This document shows positions 9,459 to 18,910 of a DNA stretch of 64,000 nt, one piece after another. Position 1 is the first letter of the stretch. Every line of letters begins with the position of its first letter. The stretch is from NCBI GenBank assembly GCA_023426245.1, contig JAFABB010000028.1, positions 181,379 to 245,378 of the forward strand. The letters run 5' to 3'. The notes beneath the pieces are model-generated. The model was not told the origin of the DNA. It saw nothing but the letters and a program-made list of their open reading frames with translations, and did not search any database. The translations under genes and the position numbers were made by a program. The stretch comes from Bacillota bacterium. Its GTDB lineage: Bacteria; Bacillota; UBA4882; UBA8346.

Positions 9459-10343
9459 ATGAAAATCGGATTTATTGGATTGGGGATCATGGGCAAACCC
9501 ATGAGCAGAAACCTGATCAAGTCTGGATATGAGTTGGTAGTTTGCGATAAAAACCGGGATGCAGTGGAAGAATTGGTATCCCAGGGCGCGCAGGCCGCTG
9601 CCAATGGATCTGAAGTCGGAAGGTTGTGCCGGGTGGTTATTACGATGCTACCGAATTCGCCGCATGTTAAAGAAGCGGTCCTAGGTGAAAATGGTGTGAT
9701 TGAGAGCGCGGCGGCCGGAACGACACTCATCGATATGAGTTCAATTGATCCGCTGGCCAGTAAGGAAATTGGTGCCACGCTTGCCCAAAAGCAGATTGAA
9801 ATGTTGGATGCCCCCGTTAGCGGCGGAGAACCCAAGGCGATTAACGGTACCATCTCGGTCATGGTTGGGGGCAAAAAAGCAATCTTTGACCAATATTACG
9901 ACCTTATGAAAGCGATGGCTGGTTCGGTGGTTTATGTCGGCGATTTGGGCGCCGGTAATGTCACCAAGCTGGCGAACCAGATCATTGTGGCCTTGAATAT
10001 CGCAGCGATGTCCGAAGCCTTCGCCCTGGCCCAACAGGCCGGAGTTAGCCCAGAGCTGGTTTTCCAGGCGATTCGCGGCGGATTGGCCGGTTCAACGGTG
10101 CTGGACGCCAAGGCCCCGTTAGTCATGGATCGGAAGTTTAATCCCGGCTTCCGGATTGAGTTACATATCAAGGACTTGGCCAATGCCCTTCATGCGGCGC
10201 ATCAGCTAAGTGTCCCTTTACCCCTGACATCCCAAGTCATGGAGATAATGCAAGCATTAAAAGCGGATGGCCTTGAAAAAGAAGATCATTGCAGCATCAT
10301 CAAATACTATGAAAAAATGGCCAATCTTACGGTTAGCCGATAA
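9459..10343 (+). CDS. garR: Tartronate-semialdehyde reductase / 3-hydroxyisobutyrate dehydrogenase family
   Basis: The 294-residue beta-hydroxyacid dehydrogenase has the NAD(P) motif GFIGLGIMGKPM at residues 4-15, the substrate-binding signature DAPVSGGEPKAINGT (about 112-126), and the catalytic-lysine segment GAGNVTKLANQI (about 165-176). Members reduce tartronate semialdehyde to glycerate (GarR/GlxR) or oxidise 3-hydroxyisobutyrate. The neighbours, a DapA-family lyase and the remains of a glycerate kinase, favour the GarR role in sugar-acid breakdown. An ACTGGAGG ribosome binding site precedes the ATG. It is the first gene of an operon running to about 17948. Confidence 0.8.
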   Translation: MKIGFIGLGIMGKPMSRNLIKSGYELVVCDKNRDAVEELVSQGAQAAANGSEVGRLCRVVITMLPNSPHVKEAVLGENGVIESAAAGTTLIDMSSIDPLASKEIGATLAQKQIEMLDAPVSGGEPKAINGTISVMVGGKKAIFDQYYDLMKAMAGSVVYVGDLGAGNVTKLANQIIVALNIAAMSEAFALAQQAGVSPELVFQAIRGGLAGSTVLDAKAPLVMDRKFNPGFRIELHIKDLANALHAAHQLSVPLPLTSQVMEIMQALKADGLEKEDHCSIIKYYEKMANLTVSR

Positions 10344-10409
10344 AATCTTTTATTACCCACCACAGGTTGGGTAGGGTAAGAATTCTATGAATCCATGATG
10401 CATGGAGAA

Positions 10410-11309
10410 ATGGCGGATCAAATGAAATTTAAACCATATGGAATTATTCCACCGATTGTGACTCCTTTGACCGAAGACGGCCAAATCAATGAACCTGCCT
10501 TACGCAAGTTGATAAATTTTCTGATTGACGGAGGTGTTCATGGATTGTTTCCCGTAGGCACCACCGGTGAATTTTATGCAATCTCCAATGATGAATACCG
10601 GTTGATCCTGGAGATTACCCTGGATGAAACCAGAGGAAGAGTGCCGGTTTATGCCGGAGTGAATCATATCACGACCAGAGGCATTATCCAACTGGCTGAA
10701 GTCGCCGAAGAAGCCGGAGTCGATGCTTTATCAACCTTGACCCCCATGTTTTTGGCTCCGAGCCAAAAAGAGATTGTGAATCACTATAAAAGCTTGGCCG
10801 CCAGCACTAGTCTGCCGATTATTCTTTATAATAACAAGCCTAAAACCGGGGTGGACATCACGCCGGCCACGGTTGTCGAATTAGCCGATATCGATAATAT
10901 CGTCGGTGTCAAAGATAGTACCGGAGATTTTACCACCACCGAAGAATATTTGCGGTTAACCCGCGGGAAAGCCTTTGCCGTGATGATGGGTCGTGATACG
11001 CTGATTTACGCTGCGCTTTGTTATGGAGCTTCCGGTGCAGTGGCCTCCTGTGCCAATATTGCGCCTAAATTAGTCGTAGAAATTTACAACAAGTATTTGG
11101 CGGGCGATCATGAAGGGGCCCGGGAAGCCCAATTTAAACTGGCCCCGTTACGGATCGCGTTTAATTTAGGAACCTTCCCTTCGGTTATTAAAGAAGGCCT
11201 GCGAATATTGGGCATCGATGTTGGAAACTGTTTTGAACCGGCTAGCCCGTTAACTAAAGAAGAAATTCAGCAATTAAGGAAGGTCATGACGGAAATGGAG
11301 TTAATTTAA
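10410..11309 (+). CDS. DapA-family lyase/aldolase (keto-deoxy sugar acid type)
   Basis: This is a class I Schiff-base TIM barrel of about 300 residues. It begins with GIIPPIVTPLTEDGQI, has the GTTGEF loop, the catalytic tyrosine in PIILYNNK and the Schiff-base lysine in VGVKDST. The family includes dihydrodipicolinate synthase, N-acetylneuraminate lyase, and 2-keto-3-deoxy-sugar-acid aldolases and dehydratases. Its position between a GarR-like reductase and a Dpp-type importer suggests cleavage of a keto-deoxy acid to pyruvate plus an aldehyde such as tartronate semialdehyde, rather than lysine synthesis. The start is uncertain: in-frame ATGs exist at 10395, 10398, 10410 and 10422, none with a good ribosome binding site; I chose 10410. 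Confidence 0.8.
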   Translation: MADQMKFKPYGIIPPIVTPLTEDGQINEPALRKLINFLIDGGVHGLFPVGTTGEFYAISNDEYRLILEITLDETRGRVPVYAGVNHITTRGIIQLAEVAEEAGVDALSTLTPMFLAPSQKEIVNHYKSLAASTSLPIILYNNKPKTGVDITPATVVELADIDNIVGVKDSTGDFTTTEEYLRLTRGKAFAVMMGRDTLIYAALCYGASGAVASCANIAPKLVVEIYNKYLAGDHEGAREAQFKLAPLRIAFNLGTFPSVIKEGLRILGIDVGNCFEPASPLTKEEIQQLRKVMTEMELI

Positions 11310-11361
11310 TGGTCGGTTGGGTGGGGAGTTCTAAAAAAGTGTCACAGGAGGCTATTCTTCA

Positions 11362-12306
11362 ATGGTTTTCTATATTTTAAAGAGAATGGCGCAAATCATA
11401 GTTGTTTTGTTGATCGTCTCCGTTTTCATATTTTTGTTGGTGTCCTTTTTGCCCGGTGATCCGGTTTATGCGATTCTGGGGGAAGAAGTGACGCCGCAGG
11501 AATATGCACGGGTATTTAAAGAATTGCAATTGGACAAGCCGGTTTATGTGCGCTACTTCAATTGGCTGGGCAATGCCCTCAGCGGCGATTTCGGACAGTC
11601 GGTCCAATTTCATAAAAGCACCCTTGAACTATTGAAAGAGAGGGTTCCGGTCACTTTATTCCTGTCAATTTTGGCTTTTTTAATCAGTATGCCGTTGGGG
11701 GTTTTGTTTGGCATCATCAGTGCGGTGTTCCGGGGTAAGAAATTGGATACCTGGGTTACCCTGACTGCTAATCTGACCGCCTGTCTGCCCAACTTTTGGG
11801 TCGGAGTGCTGGTGATGTATTTGTTTTCATTATGTTTGGGCTGGCTGCCGTCTTTCGGGTTCACCTGGCCGTGGGTAGATTTGGGGAGAAGCATCAAACA
11901 ACTGGTGATGCCCATATTCTGTCTGGCTTTGGGCGGCATCGCGACAACTACCCGGCAGACCCGCTCAAGTATGTTGGAAGTCATCAAGCAAGATTATGTG
12001 CGAACCGCCCGCAGCAAAGGATTGACGGAGAAAAAGGTTATTCTGGTCCATGCCTTAAAAAACGGTTTAATCCCCATTATCACATTGATGGGTCTGCGCC
12101 TCAGCACCCTGGTCGGGGGTTCGATATTTGTGGAATCTGTTTTCGCCATTCCGGGCATGGGTTCACTTTTGATTCAAGCGATTCAGGCCCGTGATATTCA
12201 GGTTGTTCAAGCTTGCGTGTTGTTGACCGCCGTGGTTACCTGTGCGGCGAATTTATTTACCGATATACTTTACGCGGTAATCGACCCAAGAATCCAGTAT
12301 GAATAG
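11362..12306 (+). CDS. Dpp/Opp-type ABC transporter permease (DppB-like)
   Basis: The 314-residue protein has the standard DppB layout: an N-terminal membrane segment with LVSFLPGDPVYAILGEE, then five more segments, and the EAA loop region RTARSKGLTEKKVILVHALK. An AGGAGG ribosome binding site lies before the ATG at 11362. With the next three genes it forms a complete peptide/nickel-class importer; in this gene setting the cargo is more likely an oligosaccharide or sugar-acid derivative than a peptide. Confidence 0.9.
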   Translation: MVFYILKRMAQIIVVLLIVSVFIFLLVSFLPGDPVYAILGEEVTPQEYARVFKELQLDKPVYVRYFNWLGNALSGDFGQSVQFHKSTLELLKERVPVTLFLSILAFLISMPLGVLFGIISAVFRGKKLDTWVTLTANLTACLPNFWVGVLVMYLFSLCLGWLPSFGFTWPWVDLGRSIKQLVMPIFCLALGGIATTTRQTRSSMLEVIKQDYVRTARSKGLTEKKVILVHALKNGLIPIITLMGLRLSTLVGGSIFVESVFAIPGMGSLLIQAIQARDIQVVQACVLLTAVVTCAANLFTDILYAVIDPRIQYE

Positions 12307-12320
12307 TGAGGTGAAAGACT

Positions 12321-13220
12321 ATGGATGTGCACTCGATCAACCTGAAGGATTCAGAATCAGCCGGGAAAACGAGCAGGCTAAAGATGATTAAATTTATAAA
12401 AAACCTTTTTAAACGGAGAATTGTAATCGTTGGAGCGGCTGGCGTCCTATTTTTTCTGTGCCTGGCATTGTTCGCACCGGTTATCGCGCCCTTTGATCCG
12501 GATAAGACTAATTTTGCCAGTTTTTTGACTCAACCCAATCGCCTCTACCTCCTGGGCACCGATATGCATGGCCGGGATGTCCTGAGCCGTATAATCTATG
12601 GCACTCGGGTATCATTGATTATTGGGGTATTTGCCGTGGCAATCGCCTGTATCATTGGTACCTTTTTGGGAATGTGCTCAGCCTATTTCGGAGGATGGGT
12701 GGATAACCTGATCACCCGTCTGGCGGAAGCTTTGCGCGCAATACCCCAAGTCGTACTGGCAATGGCTTTGACAGCTGTGTTTGGCAGTGGCATAAAAAAC
12801 CTGGCAATCATCCTAGGAATTTCCACTATTTCCGATTATATACGGATGATGCGGGGGCAAGTACTGTCCATCAAACAATCCGATTATATTATGGCCGGCA
12901 AGTTGCAAGGGAACAGTGATTTCCGCATGATGATCCATCATATTCTTCCTAACAGCATCTCTCCGATCATTGTGATGATGACACAACAGGTAGGCGGCAC
13001 GATATTGGCTGAGGCCGGATTAAGCTTTTTAGGCCTGGGAATTAGCGCCCCGATGGCTTCTTGGGGGAGCATGGTCAGTGAAGGCAGGAATTACTTGTTG
13101 CAAAATCCGGTATTTTCCTTGGCACCGGGTGTTTGTGTGGCATTATTGGTAATCTCGCTGAATATGTTCGGAGACGGTATCCGTGATGCGCTGGACCCAA
13201 GATTACGCGGAGAATTATAG
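12321..13220 (+). CDS. Dpp/Opp-type ABC transporter permease (DppC-like)
   Basis: The 299-residue protein has an N-terminal membrane segment with a typical DppC loop (LLGTDMHGRDVLSRIIYGTR at about 79-98) and further membrane segments. The C-terminal part carries LAEAGLSFLGLGISAPMASW and ends in DALDPRLRGEL. GAGGTG precedes the ATG 14 bases after the dppB-like stop. It would pair with the preceding permease in the membrane. Confidence 0.9.
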   Translation: MDVHSINLKDSESAGKTSRLKMIKFIKNLFKRRIVIVGAAGVLFFLCLALFAPVIAPFDPDKTNFASFLTQPNRLYLLGTDMHGRDVLSRIIYGTRVSLIIGVFAVAIACIIGTFLGMCSAYFGGWVDNLITRLAEALRAIPQVVLAMALTAVFGSGIKNLAIILGISTISDYIRMMRGQVLSIKQSDYIMAGKLQGNSDFRMMIHHILPNSISPIIVMMTQQVGGTILAEAGLSFLGLGISAPMASWGSMVSEGRNYLLQNPVFSLAPGVCVALLVISLNMFGDGIRDALDPRLRGEL

Positions 13221-13240
13221 AAAGGCGGCCGAGACTGGAT

Positions 13241-15265
13241 ATGAACCGTTTGCTTGCAGTTAAAAATATTCAGACCAATTTTTATATGGAAGGCAAAGAA
13301 GTAAAAGCGGTGGACGGGGTTTCGCTGTATTTAAACTCCGGGGAAATTATCGGCATCGTGGGGGAGAGCGGCAGTGGAAAATCAGTGACGATGCTGAGTA
13401 TTTTGCAACTCATCGCTTCGCCCGGGAAAATCGTGGGCGGCGAGGTATATTTGGAAGACGTTCCAAACAATTTATTGCAATACGGAGCGCAAAGCCCAGA
13501 GATGCGCAGTGTCCGTGGCGGGAAGATCAGCATGATTTTCCAGGAACCGATGACTTCTCTCAATCCGGTACTGAGCATCGGATACCAGATTCAAGAAAAT
13601 ATTATGTTGCATTTGAATTTGGACAAGGAGGCGGCCCGCCAAAGAACTATCGAAATGCTTAAAATGGTGAACATTCCCGATGCCGAACAGCGTTTCGGCT
13701 ATTATCCGCAACAGTTCTCCGGGGGGATGCGGCAACGGATCATGATTGCGATGGCGATGTCCTCAAACCCAAAGATCCTCATCGCCGACGAGGCTACTAC
13801 CGCGCTTGATGTAACCACCCAAGCGCAACTTTTGGAGATGCTGCGTGATATTGCCAAAAAGACCAACACCGCCGTGGTGCTGGTAACCCACAACTTGGGA
13901 ATCGTGGCCCGCTATGCCGAACGCATCTATGTCATGTATTCCGGTAATGTGGTGGAAACCGGCGGTATCAAAAAAATATTCGGCAATCCACAGCATCCGT
14001 ATACTCGGGGACTACTCAAGGCCATTCCGCGCCTGGACGACGATAAGAGCCGGGTTTTGCTGCCCATTGACGGCATTCCGTTGGATCCGGCCGATCGGCC
14101 GCAGTATTGTCCGTTTTATAGCCGTTGCCAGTACCATAAATCCTTTTGCCAAGAACGCCCCATTCCCCAATTGCGGACGGTGGTTCCCGAACATCAGGCC
14201 GCCTGTTGGTTGTCCCAGGAAGAGAAAGATATCCGGAAGGCCGAATTGGCGAATGAAACTCCAAAATCCGCCCAATTCAAGCCGTTTAAGGAAAATATTT
14301 GCCTGACAGTGAAGAATGTCCGCAAATATTTTCCCGTCTATGCCGGAATGATGCGTAAGAAAGTAGGTGATGTAAAGGCTATCGAAGAAATCAGCTTTAC
14401 GGTACGGAAGGGAGAAACACTGGGTATCGTAGGTGAAAGCGGTTGCGGTAAAACCACGCTGGCCCGTTGTATCATGCGGGTTTATCGTCCGGAGGAAGGC
14501 GAAATTGTCTTCGAGGGCAGAGATATAGCGGATCTGAAGGATAAACAATTGTCGCCGTATCGTTCGAAAATGTCCATGATTTTTCAGGATCCGTTTTCCT
14601 CGCTTGATCCGAGGCAGACGGCCGGATCTATTGTGGGAGAGTCATTGATCATCCAAAGGTTAGTTAAAAACCAGGCTGAATATGACCGGCGAGTGGCTGA
14701 ATTATTTCGCACCGTTGAACTTGATCCGGCGCTTAAGGACCGCATGCCCCATGAGTTCTCCGGAGGACAGCGGCAGAGGCTGGGAATTGCCAGGGCGATT
14801 TCCTGTAATCCTTCGTTAATTATCTGCGATGAACCGATTTCCGCTTTAGATGTGTCCATCCAAGCCCAGATTATCAATCTGCTGGAAGACCTTAAAGCGA
14901 AGCTGGGGATTACTTATTTATTTATCGCCCACGACTTGGCGGTAGTCAAACATATCAGCGACCGTATTATGGTGATGTATCTCGGGCGAGTGGTTGAGCT
15001 GGCTGATTGTCTTGAGCTGTATGAGAATCCGCTTCATCCCTATACCAAAGCGTTGCTCTCAGCCGTTCCCGTTGCCGACCCGGTAGTTGAGGAGAAGCGG
15101 GAACGGATTCCGCTGGCCGGAGAAGTACCCAGTATTACGAAACGCCCGGTGGGATGTGCCTTCCATGATCGCTGTCCGAAAGCGTTTGGACGATGTTTGA
15201 AAGAGGTTCCTTCACTTAAAAACGTCGGTAACAATCACAATGTCGCTTGTTTTTTGGATGAGTGA
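13241..15265 (+). CDS. Fused double ATPase (DppD-DppF type) of the ABC importer
   Basis: The 674-residue protein holds two complete ABC ATPase units. The first has Walker A GESGSGKS (about 43-50), signature FSGGMRQR and Walker B ILIADEAT; the second has GESGCGKT (about 398-405), FSGGQRQR and LIICDEPI. After each unit comes the oligopeptide-transport C-terminal extension with clustered cysteines (CPFYSRC, CAFHDRC), like the cysteine-rich or Fe-S tails of DppD. Such fusions are known from GsiA/YejF-type importers. It follows the permease genes by 20 bases and supplies the energy for the system. Confidence 0.9.
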   Translation: MNRLLAVKNIQTNFYMEGKEVKAVDGVSLYLNSGEIIGIVGESGSGKSVTMLSILQLIASPGKIVGGEVYLEDVPNNLLQYGAQSPEMRSVRGGKISMIFQEPMTSLNPVLSIGYQIQENIMLHLNLDKEAARQRTIEMLKMVNIPDAEQRFGYYPQQFSGGMRQRIMIAMAMSSNPKILIADEATTALDVTTQAQLLEMLRDIAKKTNTAVVLVTHNLGIVARYAERIYVMYSGNVVETGGIKKIFGNPQHPYTRGLLKAIPRLDDDKSRVLLPIDGIPLDPADRPQYCPFYSRCQYHKSFCQERPIPQLRTVVPEHQAACWLSQEEKDIRKAELANETPKSAQFKPFKENICLTVKNVRKYFPVYAGMMRKKVGDVKAIEEISFTVRKGETLGIVGESGCGKTTLARCIMRVYRPEEGEIVFEGRDIADLKDKQLSPYRSKMSMIFQDPFSSLDPRQTAGSIVGESLIIQRLVKNQAEYDRRVAELFRTVELDPALKDRMPHEFSGGQRQRLGIARAISCNPSLIICDEPISALDVSIQAQIINLLEDLKAKLGITYLFIAHDLAVVKHISDRIMVMYLGRVVELADCLELYENPLHPYTKALLSAVPVADPVVEEKRERIPLAGEVPSITKRPVGCAFHDRCPKAFGRCLKEVPSLKNVGNNHNVACFLDE

Positions 15266-15299
15266 TCGATATTCTTAAATATCAAAAAGGGGGAGAAAA

Positions 15300-16868
15300 A
15301 TGAAAAATCTATTCAATGGGAAAACAGCCAAAGTTATCTTATTCTTTGTATTACTGCTGGTGGTTTGCTTTACGAATTTGCCTTTTAGCGGTGCAAATAA
15401 CCAGTCCGCGATCTTCGCGGCATCGAATGGCGGTTCACTGAAAATTGCCATAATAGCCGGCCCGACCACCTTTTTTATGCCGAAATCGCGAACCACACTC
15501 GACAATCAGATTACCATGCCCGCCCTTGAATCTTTGGGCCGCTTGAATTCGAAGGGCAGCTATGAGCCGTGGCTGGCCGAGTCCTTCCAAGTTGATCCGG
15601 ATCATTTGACTTTTACGATTAAACTTCGTCCCAACGTATTCTTCCACGATGGCTCAAAACTCACGGCCGATGTTGTCAAATGGAATTTTGAACAAATAAT
15701 CAAAAACGGTAAGGCTACCGAAGTGGGCGACCCGAAATCCTTTGATGTGGTGGATCCCTTGACCTTGGTAGTTCACTTCGATAAATGGGCCAACAACTGG
15801 CCGGATGTAATCAGTGATATCCAGATCATGTCCAAAGAAGCTTATGAGAAGAATGGCGAGGCATGGTGCGCTGTTAATTTAGTAGGGACCGGCCCCTTTG
15901 TAATGAAAAAATATATCCAAGGCAGCCAGGTGCTTTACGAACGTTTTGACAAGTATCGGCTGAAGGGTTTGCCCCGTCTCAATAGCTTGGAAATCGACAT
16001 TATCCCTGATCTGAATACGCAGATTACCGCTCTTCAAAATAAGGATACCGACTGTTTAATGACCAACAACGGGATTGCCATTCAGACCCTGGAGCGGGCC
16101 GGATTCAAAAACATGGGGAAACAATCCCCCAATCTTGCCGATATTTGCTATTTTCTGTTTAACAGCAAGGATCCGGCAGTTCCTTTTTCCAAGCTGAAGG
16201 TGAGACAAGCGGTTATGCATAGTATAGATTATAAAAATGTCGCTAAGGTTTTGACCTACGGTTTAGGGATTGCCACCAATCAATTTGGTGTCCCGGGAGC
16301 GTATTCTTATAACTCGAAGGTTAAATTTTATGATTATAACATCAAAAGGGCCAAGCAATTGTTGAAAGAGGCCGGTTATCCCAATGGTTTCGATACCACC
16401 ATTTATACCCGAGCCGAGATTCAGGATAGCGCTGTGCCGTTACAGGCCTCGCTAAAAGCCATCGGTATCAATGCTGCAATTAAGGTCCTTGATGCGGCTT
16501 TGCTCGATAAAATGCAGGTCAATGAGAGCATCCCTGGTATCGTAATGGGAAAGGGAGCAAGTCAGCTCGATTTCACCAAGAACTATATCCGCTTATATTC
16601 ATCCGAGGGAATCAAGAATAAGGGGATTATCGGTTTTCCGCCGGATTATGAGAAAGCCTTGTTTGGTGCGCGGGCCGCTAAAACCATGGCTGAAAAGAAG
16701 GCATTATTACAGGAAGCTTCGCAAATGCTGGTCGAAAAATACTGCCTGCTGGTTCCGACCGCGGTTGCTTTTTACAAATGCTACACCCAGGATAAAGTAC
16801 ATGACCTGGGTGTGTATCAGGTAAGTATTCATGCTTGGACCCCGGAACAGGTCTGGGTTAGTAAATAA
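15300..16868 (+). CDS. Family 5 extracellular solute-binding protein
   Basis: The 522-residue protein has a strong N-terminal signal segment (KVILFFVLLLVVCFTNLPFS, about 11-30), then the SBP_bac_5 pattern: LESLGRLNSKGSYEPWLAES, LRPNVFFHDGSKLTADVVKW and VGTGPFVMKKY. No good lipobox is seen, so it may stay attached by an uncleaved signal or be released. AAAAAGGGGGAG precedes the ATG. It is the substrate receptor of the Dpp-type importer encoded just upstream; the ligand is unknown. Confidence 0.9.
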   Translation: MKNLFNGKTAKVILFFVLLLVVCFTNLPFSGANNQSAIFAASNGGSLKIAIIAGPTTFFMPKSRTTLDNQITMPALESLGRLNSKGSYEPWLAESFQVDPDHLTFTIKLRPNVFFHDGSKLTADVVKWNFEQIIKNGKATEVGDPKSFDVVDPLTLVVHFDKWANNWPDVISDIQIMSKEAYEKNGEAWCAVNLVGTGPFVMKKYIQGSQVLYERFDKYRLKGLPRLNSLEIDIIPDLNTQITALQNKDTDCLMTNNGIAIQTLERAGFKNMGKQSPNLADICYFLFNSKDPAVPFSKLKVRQAVMHSIDYKNVAKVLTYGLGIATNQFGVPGAYSYNSKVKFYDYNIKRAKQLLKEAGYPNGFDTTIYTRAEIQDSAVPLQASLKAIGINAAIKVLDAALLDKMQVNESIPGIVMGKGASQLDFTKNYIRLYSSEGIKNKGIIGFPPDYEKALFGARAAKTMAEKKALLQEASQMLVEKYCLLVPTAVAFYKCYTQDKVHDLGVYQVSIHAWTPEQVWVSK

Positions 16869-16900
16869 TTAGCCAATCATCCATTGACTATTTTTTTAAA

Positions 16901-16929
16901 AATACCGCATGAATGACTCATGCGGTATT
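16901..16929. other. Perfect 12-bp hairpin between binding-protein and UxuA-like genes
   Basis: AATACCGCATGA (16901-16912) and TCATGCGGTATT (16918-16929) are perfect inverted repeats around a 5-base loop. No good T run follows on the plus strand; on the minus strand TTTTTAAAAAAA follows. It may stabilise or partly terminate the mRNA after the highly expressed binding-protein gene. Confidence 0.6.
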
Positions 16930-16961
16930 CTAATCAAAATTGATTGCGAGAGGAATTCTTC

Positions 16962-17948
16962 ATGAAAAACCAAATCAAGGTTCAGCAGATCATTGCTTCC
17001 GATATCAGCGATGATGAACTTTTATTTTTGAAGCAGATGGGAATAGAGTATGTTTCGGTCCAATTTACTAGGCAGCATAGTAACCTGAATTACGATGATA
17101 TTATGCGGCTCCAGGAACGCCTCCGGAAAAACGGGCTGACGGTTACCGATGCCGGATGTATTAAAATTTACAAAAATCCTTCCATCCATCTGGGTTTGGC
17201 CGATCGGGACGCCTGTATCGAACAATATAACAAATTTACCCGTTTGTTGGGTAAGGCGGGTATACCGGTGGGATATATGACCTGGGAACCCAATGAGGTT
17301 CTTACCACCAAGTGGGCCGTTGGTGATCATACCCGCGGTGCCGTTTCCCGCATCGTGGATATCCGGGAAATGGAAAAACGTCCCTATACCCATGGCCGGG
17401 AATACGGCGAGGAGGAGATTTGGGCCAATTTCAAATACTTTTTAGATGCCGCTCTACCGGTATGTAAAGAAGCCCATGTGAAAATCGCCCTCCATCCCAA
17501 TGACCCCCCGGTTCCGATGCTGGTTGGAATCTATAATCTGATTCATAGCGCTGCCGATTATAAACGGGCCTTCGCCTTGGCTGATAATAGTCCCTATCTT
17601 GGTATGAAAATGTGTATGGGTTGTTGGCTTGAGGGAGGCCCCTCATTCGGAAAGCTTGCTGAGGATATTGATTATTTCTGCCGGGAGAAAAAAGTGCTTT
17701 CGGTCCATTTTCGAAATGTCAGCGGCACGATCCCTTATTTTGAAGAAACACTTCTGGAAGACGGGTACATGGATATGTTTCAGGTGGTGCAATGGTTGGT
17801 GAAAGCGCAGTATGACGGGGTCATTACTGTCGATCATGTACCGGACTTTGTGGAATCCTGTGGAGGAAAAAATGCGGCTTATGCTTATACCATCGGATAC
17901 ATGAAAGCGCTTCTCAAATGCGCGCCTGCGGCTGAAAAGAAAAATTAA
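16962..17948 (+). CDS. UxuA (mannonate dehydratase)-like TIM-barrel enzyme
   Basis: This is a TIM-barrel protein of about 328 residues. Features shared with mannonate dehydratases are IALHPNDPPVP (about 175-185), MKMCMGCWLEGG, SVHFRNVSG...FEETLLEDGYMDM (about 248-270) and a final TVDHVPDF; histidines and acids here would bind a divalent metal. UxuA dehydrates D-mannonate to 2-keto-3-deoxygluconate. This protein is shorter than typical UxuA, so a related dehydratase or epimerase is possible. GAGAGGA eight bases before ATG 16962 fixes the start; the in-frame TTG at 16944 lacks such a site. Dehydration here would supply the keto-deoxy acid for the DapA-family lyase of the same operon. Confidence 0.75.
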   Translation: MKNQIKVQQIIASDISDDELLFLKQMGIEYVSVQFTRQHSNLNYDDIMRLQERLRKNGLTVTDAGCIKIYKNPSIHLGLADRDACIEQYNKFTRLLGKAGIPVGYMTWEPNEVLTTKWAVGDHTRGAVSRIVDIREMEKRPYTHGREYGEEEIWANFKYFLDAALPVCKEAHVKIALHPNDPPVPMLVGIYNLIHSAADYKRAFALADNSPYLGMKMCMGCWLEGGPSFGKLAEDIDYFCREKKVLSVHFRNVSGTIPYFEETLLEDGYMDMFQVVQWLVKAQYDGVITVDHVPDFVESCGGKNAAYAYTIGYMKALLKCAPAAEKKN

Positions 17949-18000
17949 CCTTAGTCCATGGTCGTTATTTTATGCATAAACTTAGAAAGGTTTTATCTGA

Positions 18001-18837
18001 TGAAAATCGCGATAGCGCCGGACTTGTTTAAAGGCAGTTTAACGGCGAAACAAGTTTGTCAGGCGTGCAAAAGGGGATTGAACGCGTCTTTCCGGCGGCG
18101 ATAGTGTACGCCGTACCGATGGCCGATGGCGGAGAAGGGACAGTACAGTCACTGGCCGACGCTTTGGTAGGAGGAATTATCCCGGTTACGATAACTGGAC
18201 CTTTAGGAAGCTGATAGAGGCTTTTTTAGGGATATTCGACGATCGCAAAACGGCTGTTATCGAAATAGCGGCCGCTTCCAGCCTGTCACTAGTCTCCGAA
18301 GGTCAATTGGAGCCCTGCCGTGCTACTACATTTGGAACGGGCCAACTAATCCGGGCAGCATTGGATAAGGGCTGCACCAAGTTGGTTATTGGAATCGGCG
18401 GGAGTGCCGCCAACGATGGTGGCGCCGGAATGGCCCGGGCGCTGCTGGGGGGTTAGGCGGTGGATTGGTGGCCTTATTGAGTGGACAGCTCCGACCGGGA
18501 GTAGAAACCGTGATTGAAACCGTAAAACTTGGCGAAAAAGTCAAAACAGCGGATTTGGTGAATACAGGGGTAAGTCGAATGGAATTGCGGGAAAACACCG
18601 ATCGGCGTTGTTGCCTGCACCAAACTATATGGTGTGCCGGTGTTGGCAGTTAGCGGGGGCCTTGGACCGGACCTGGGAGAAGTTGGGGATTGATGGTATC
18701 ATGCCGTTGCCCGACCATCCGATGGCTTTGGAGGATGCGCTGCGAACGCAGCGGCTTTAGTAATAGATGCCACTGAGCGAATGTTAAGGATCTATCGTTG
18801 CGGTTTGCGTCATCCCATTAACTCCATTAATCAATGA
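18001..18837 (+). pseudogene. Decayed glycerate kinase (GarK/GlxK family)
   Basis: Pieces of a glycerate kinase lie in three frames. The start MKIAIAPDLFKGSLTAKQV at 18001 runs to a stop at about 18105. GIERVFPAAIVYAVPMADGG and TITGPLG continue in another frame and stop at about 18215. AVIEIAAASSLSLV and IGIGGSAANDGGAGMARALL follow in a third frame and stop at 18456. Fragments of the C-terminal part (VACTKLYGVPVLAVSGGLG) follow, with material missing. At least three frame disruptions show the gene is dead. It would have phosphorylated the glycerate made by the GarR-like reductase of the same cluster. Confidence 0.85.
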
Positions 18838-18910
18838 AAGTGTGTAAAAGACAGATTTTTTAAAGATTAAAAATCACGATTAATCGGGGGCCAAAGGTGG
18901 TATTCTAATC

